Part shown: positions 4,739-5,177 of the stretch, in pieces
Numbering within the stretch: position 1 is the first letter of the stretch
Layout of the letters: each line of letters begins with the position of its first letter
Origin: Nitrospira sp.
GTDB taxonomy: Bacteria; Nitrospirota; Nitrospiria; Nitrospirales; Nitrospiraceae
Assembly: GCA_025361385.1 (NCBI GenBank)
Contig: JANYAJ010000233.1
Coordinates: forward strand, 1-5,177
Length of the DNA: 5,177 nucleotides
Direction of reading: 5' to 3'
Translations under genes and position numbers: made by a program
The notes under the pieces: model-generated
Seen by the model: only the letters and a program-made list of their open reading frames with translations
What the model was told of the DNA's origin: nothing
The model's database searches: none

Positions 4739-5177
4739 TCATCTCGGTTTCTGCGCGAGTAGATTCAACCACCGCCCCTTGCGCTCCCGGTTGGTTATTA
4801 CTTGTAGTTCAAGAATGTTCCATCCAGCTCGACGAACCGCGCGGGCGAGTTCGTCCTTTCTCCAGCGAGCGAAATAGCGCCCGGGGACCCATCCATCCGT
4901 CACGAGGCGGCTCTTCACACCATAGGTCACCGTCGCGGCGAACAGGCCACCTGGACAGACAAGCCTACACAGATCGGTCAGGGTACGGCGTGCGTCAGGT
5001 TTCGGAAGATGCATCAGCGAGGCGGCAGCCCAGAGACCATCGAACGACATCGCCTGAAAAGGGAGGTCGCGGAGGTCGGCGCGGACCAGCGGCAATGAAC
5101 GATATCGACGTCGCCCCGCTGAGAGCAACGCACTCGTCCGATCCAAGCCCACAATGCGATACCCACGCTGACTGAGA
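4739..5177 (-). CDS. class I SAM-dependent methyltransferase, start beyond the window
   Basis: 145 codons are visible; the frame is open at the right edge, so the N-terminus with motif I (the LDLGCGGGQD equivalent of the paralogue) lies outside. Visible parts are the end of strand 2 (IVGLDRTSALLSAG), VRADLR, the motif IV region FDGLWAAASLMHLP, PGGLF after it, and a complete C-terminus (DGWVPGRYF, WRKDELARAVRRAGW, NRERKGRWLNLLA). GTG 5152 is internal to conserved sequence and is not the true start. It should transfer a methyl group from S-adenosylmethionine in the cytoplasm, with unknown substrate. The truncated paralogue faces it from 3887. Of 17 amino-acid differences over 92 codons, none falls in the motif IV block. 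This copy looks functional. Its stop lies 6 bases from the palindromic element. Confidence 0.88.
   Translation of the reverse strand, partial: LSQRGYRIVGLDRTSALLSAGRRRYRSLPLVRADLRDLPFQAMSFDGLWAAASLMHLPKPDARRTLTDLCRLVCPGGLFAATVTYGVKSRLVTDGWVPGRYFARWRKDELARAVRRAGWNILELQVITNRERKGRWLNLLAQKPR
4901..5176 (-). repeat. inverted duplication, minus-strand arm (methyltransferase)
   Basis: This is the partner of 4097-4372 in opposite orientation, inside the methyltransferase gene with the full C-terminus. The two arms are separated by 528 bases holding the lipoprotein remnant, the palindromic element and the intact C-terminal coding part. Confidence 0.9.

Noticed and set aside
4545..4740. Target-site duplication flanking the palindrome
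   Set aside because: The best candidate, GCCC versus GACC, has a mismatch in four bases and needs the ends moved inward; it is not convincing.
5129..5152. GTG 5152 as start of the minus-strand methyltransferase
   Set aside because: Codons upstream of it still match the paralogue (QRGYR), and the frame stays open to the window edge.

Overview
The window looks like bacterial chromosome from a GC-rich, Gram-negative-type organism. Several products carry Sec or lipoprotein signals, and promoters and Shine-Dalgarno sequences are of the ordinary bacterial kind. The mix of secreted hypotheticals, a periplasmic SUMF1-fold protein and an IS1380-like palindromic element reminds me of Nitrospira or related Nitrospirota. 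That is an impression from recall, not something the sequence proves. I see no tRNA, rRNA or CRISPR array.

Left part (1-2175, minus strand): an envelope gene cluster read right to left. A clear promoter (2147-2175) and a strong Shine-Dalgarno drive a coiled-coil lipoprotein with a GTG start (1385-2119). It is coupled by a TGATG overlap to an exported SUMF1/FGE-fold protein that lacks the catalytic cysteine pair (471-1385). After 80 bases comes an NlpC/P60-type lipoprotein (1-390), cut by the window edge. All three products should act outside the cytoplasm.

Middle (2192-3864): a divergent plus-strand pair. The first gene encodes an exported 220-residue protein of a family I know only as uncharacterised; its likely promoter would give a nearly leaderless mRNA. 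The second is a YcbL/glyoxalase II-type metallo-beta-lactamase-fold hydrolase with every metal ligand present. A small secreted two-cysteine protein (3568-3864, minus) converges on it 7 bases away.

Right part (3887-5177): a rearranged zone. Two paralogous SAM methyltransferase genes face each other tail to tail. The minus copy has a full C-terminus and leaves the window on the right. The plus copy loses homology abruptly near 4372 and stops at 4381. The joined sequence, read in another frame, is the 3' end of a different gene, a hydrophobic tail like that of PEGA-type small lipoproteins (about 4371-4550). Between that relic's stop codon and the stop of the minus methyltransferase sits a 180-bp, nearly full-length imperfect palindrome (4553-4732) with 19-nt terminal inverted repeats. 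It is best read as a non-autonomous, MITE-like element. This duplication, truncation and palindrome arrangement is the most unusual part of the window.
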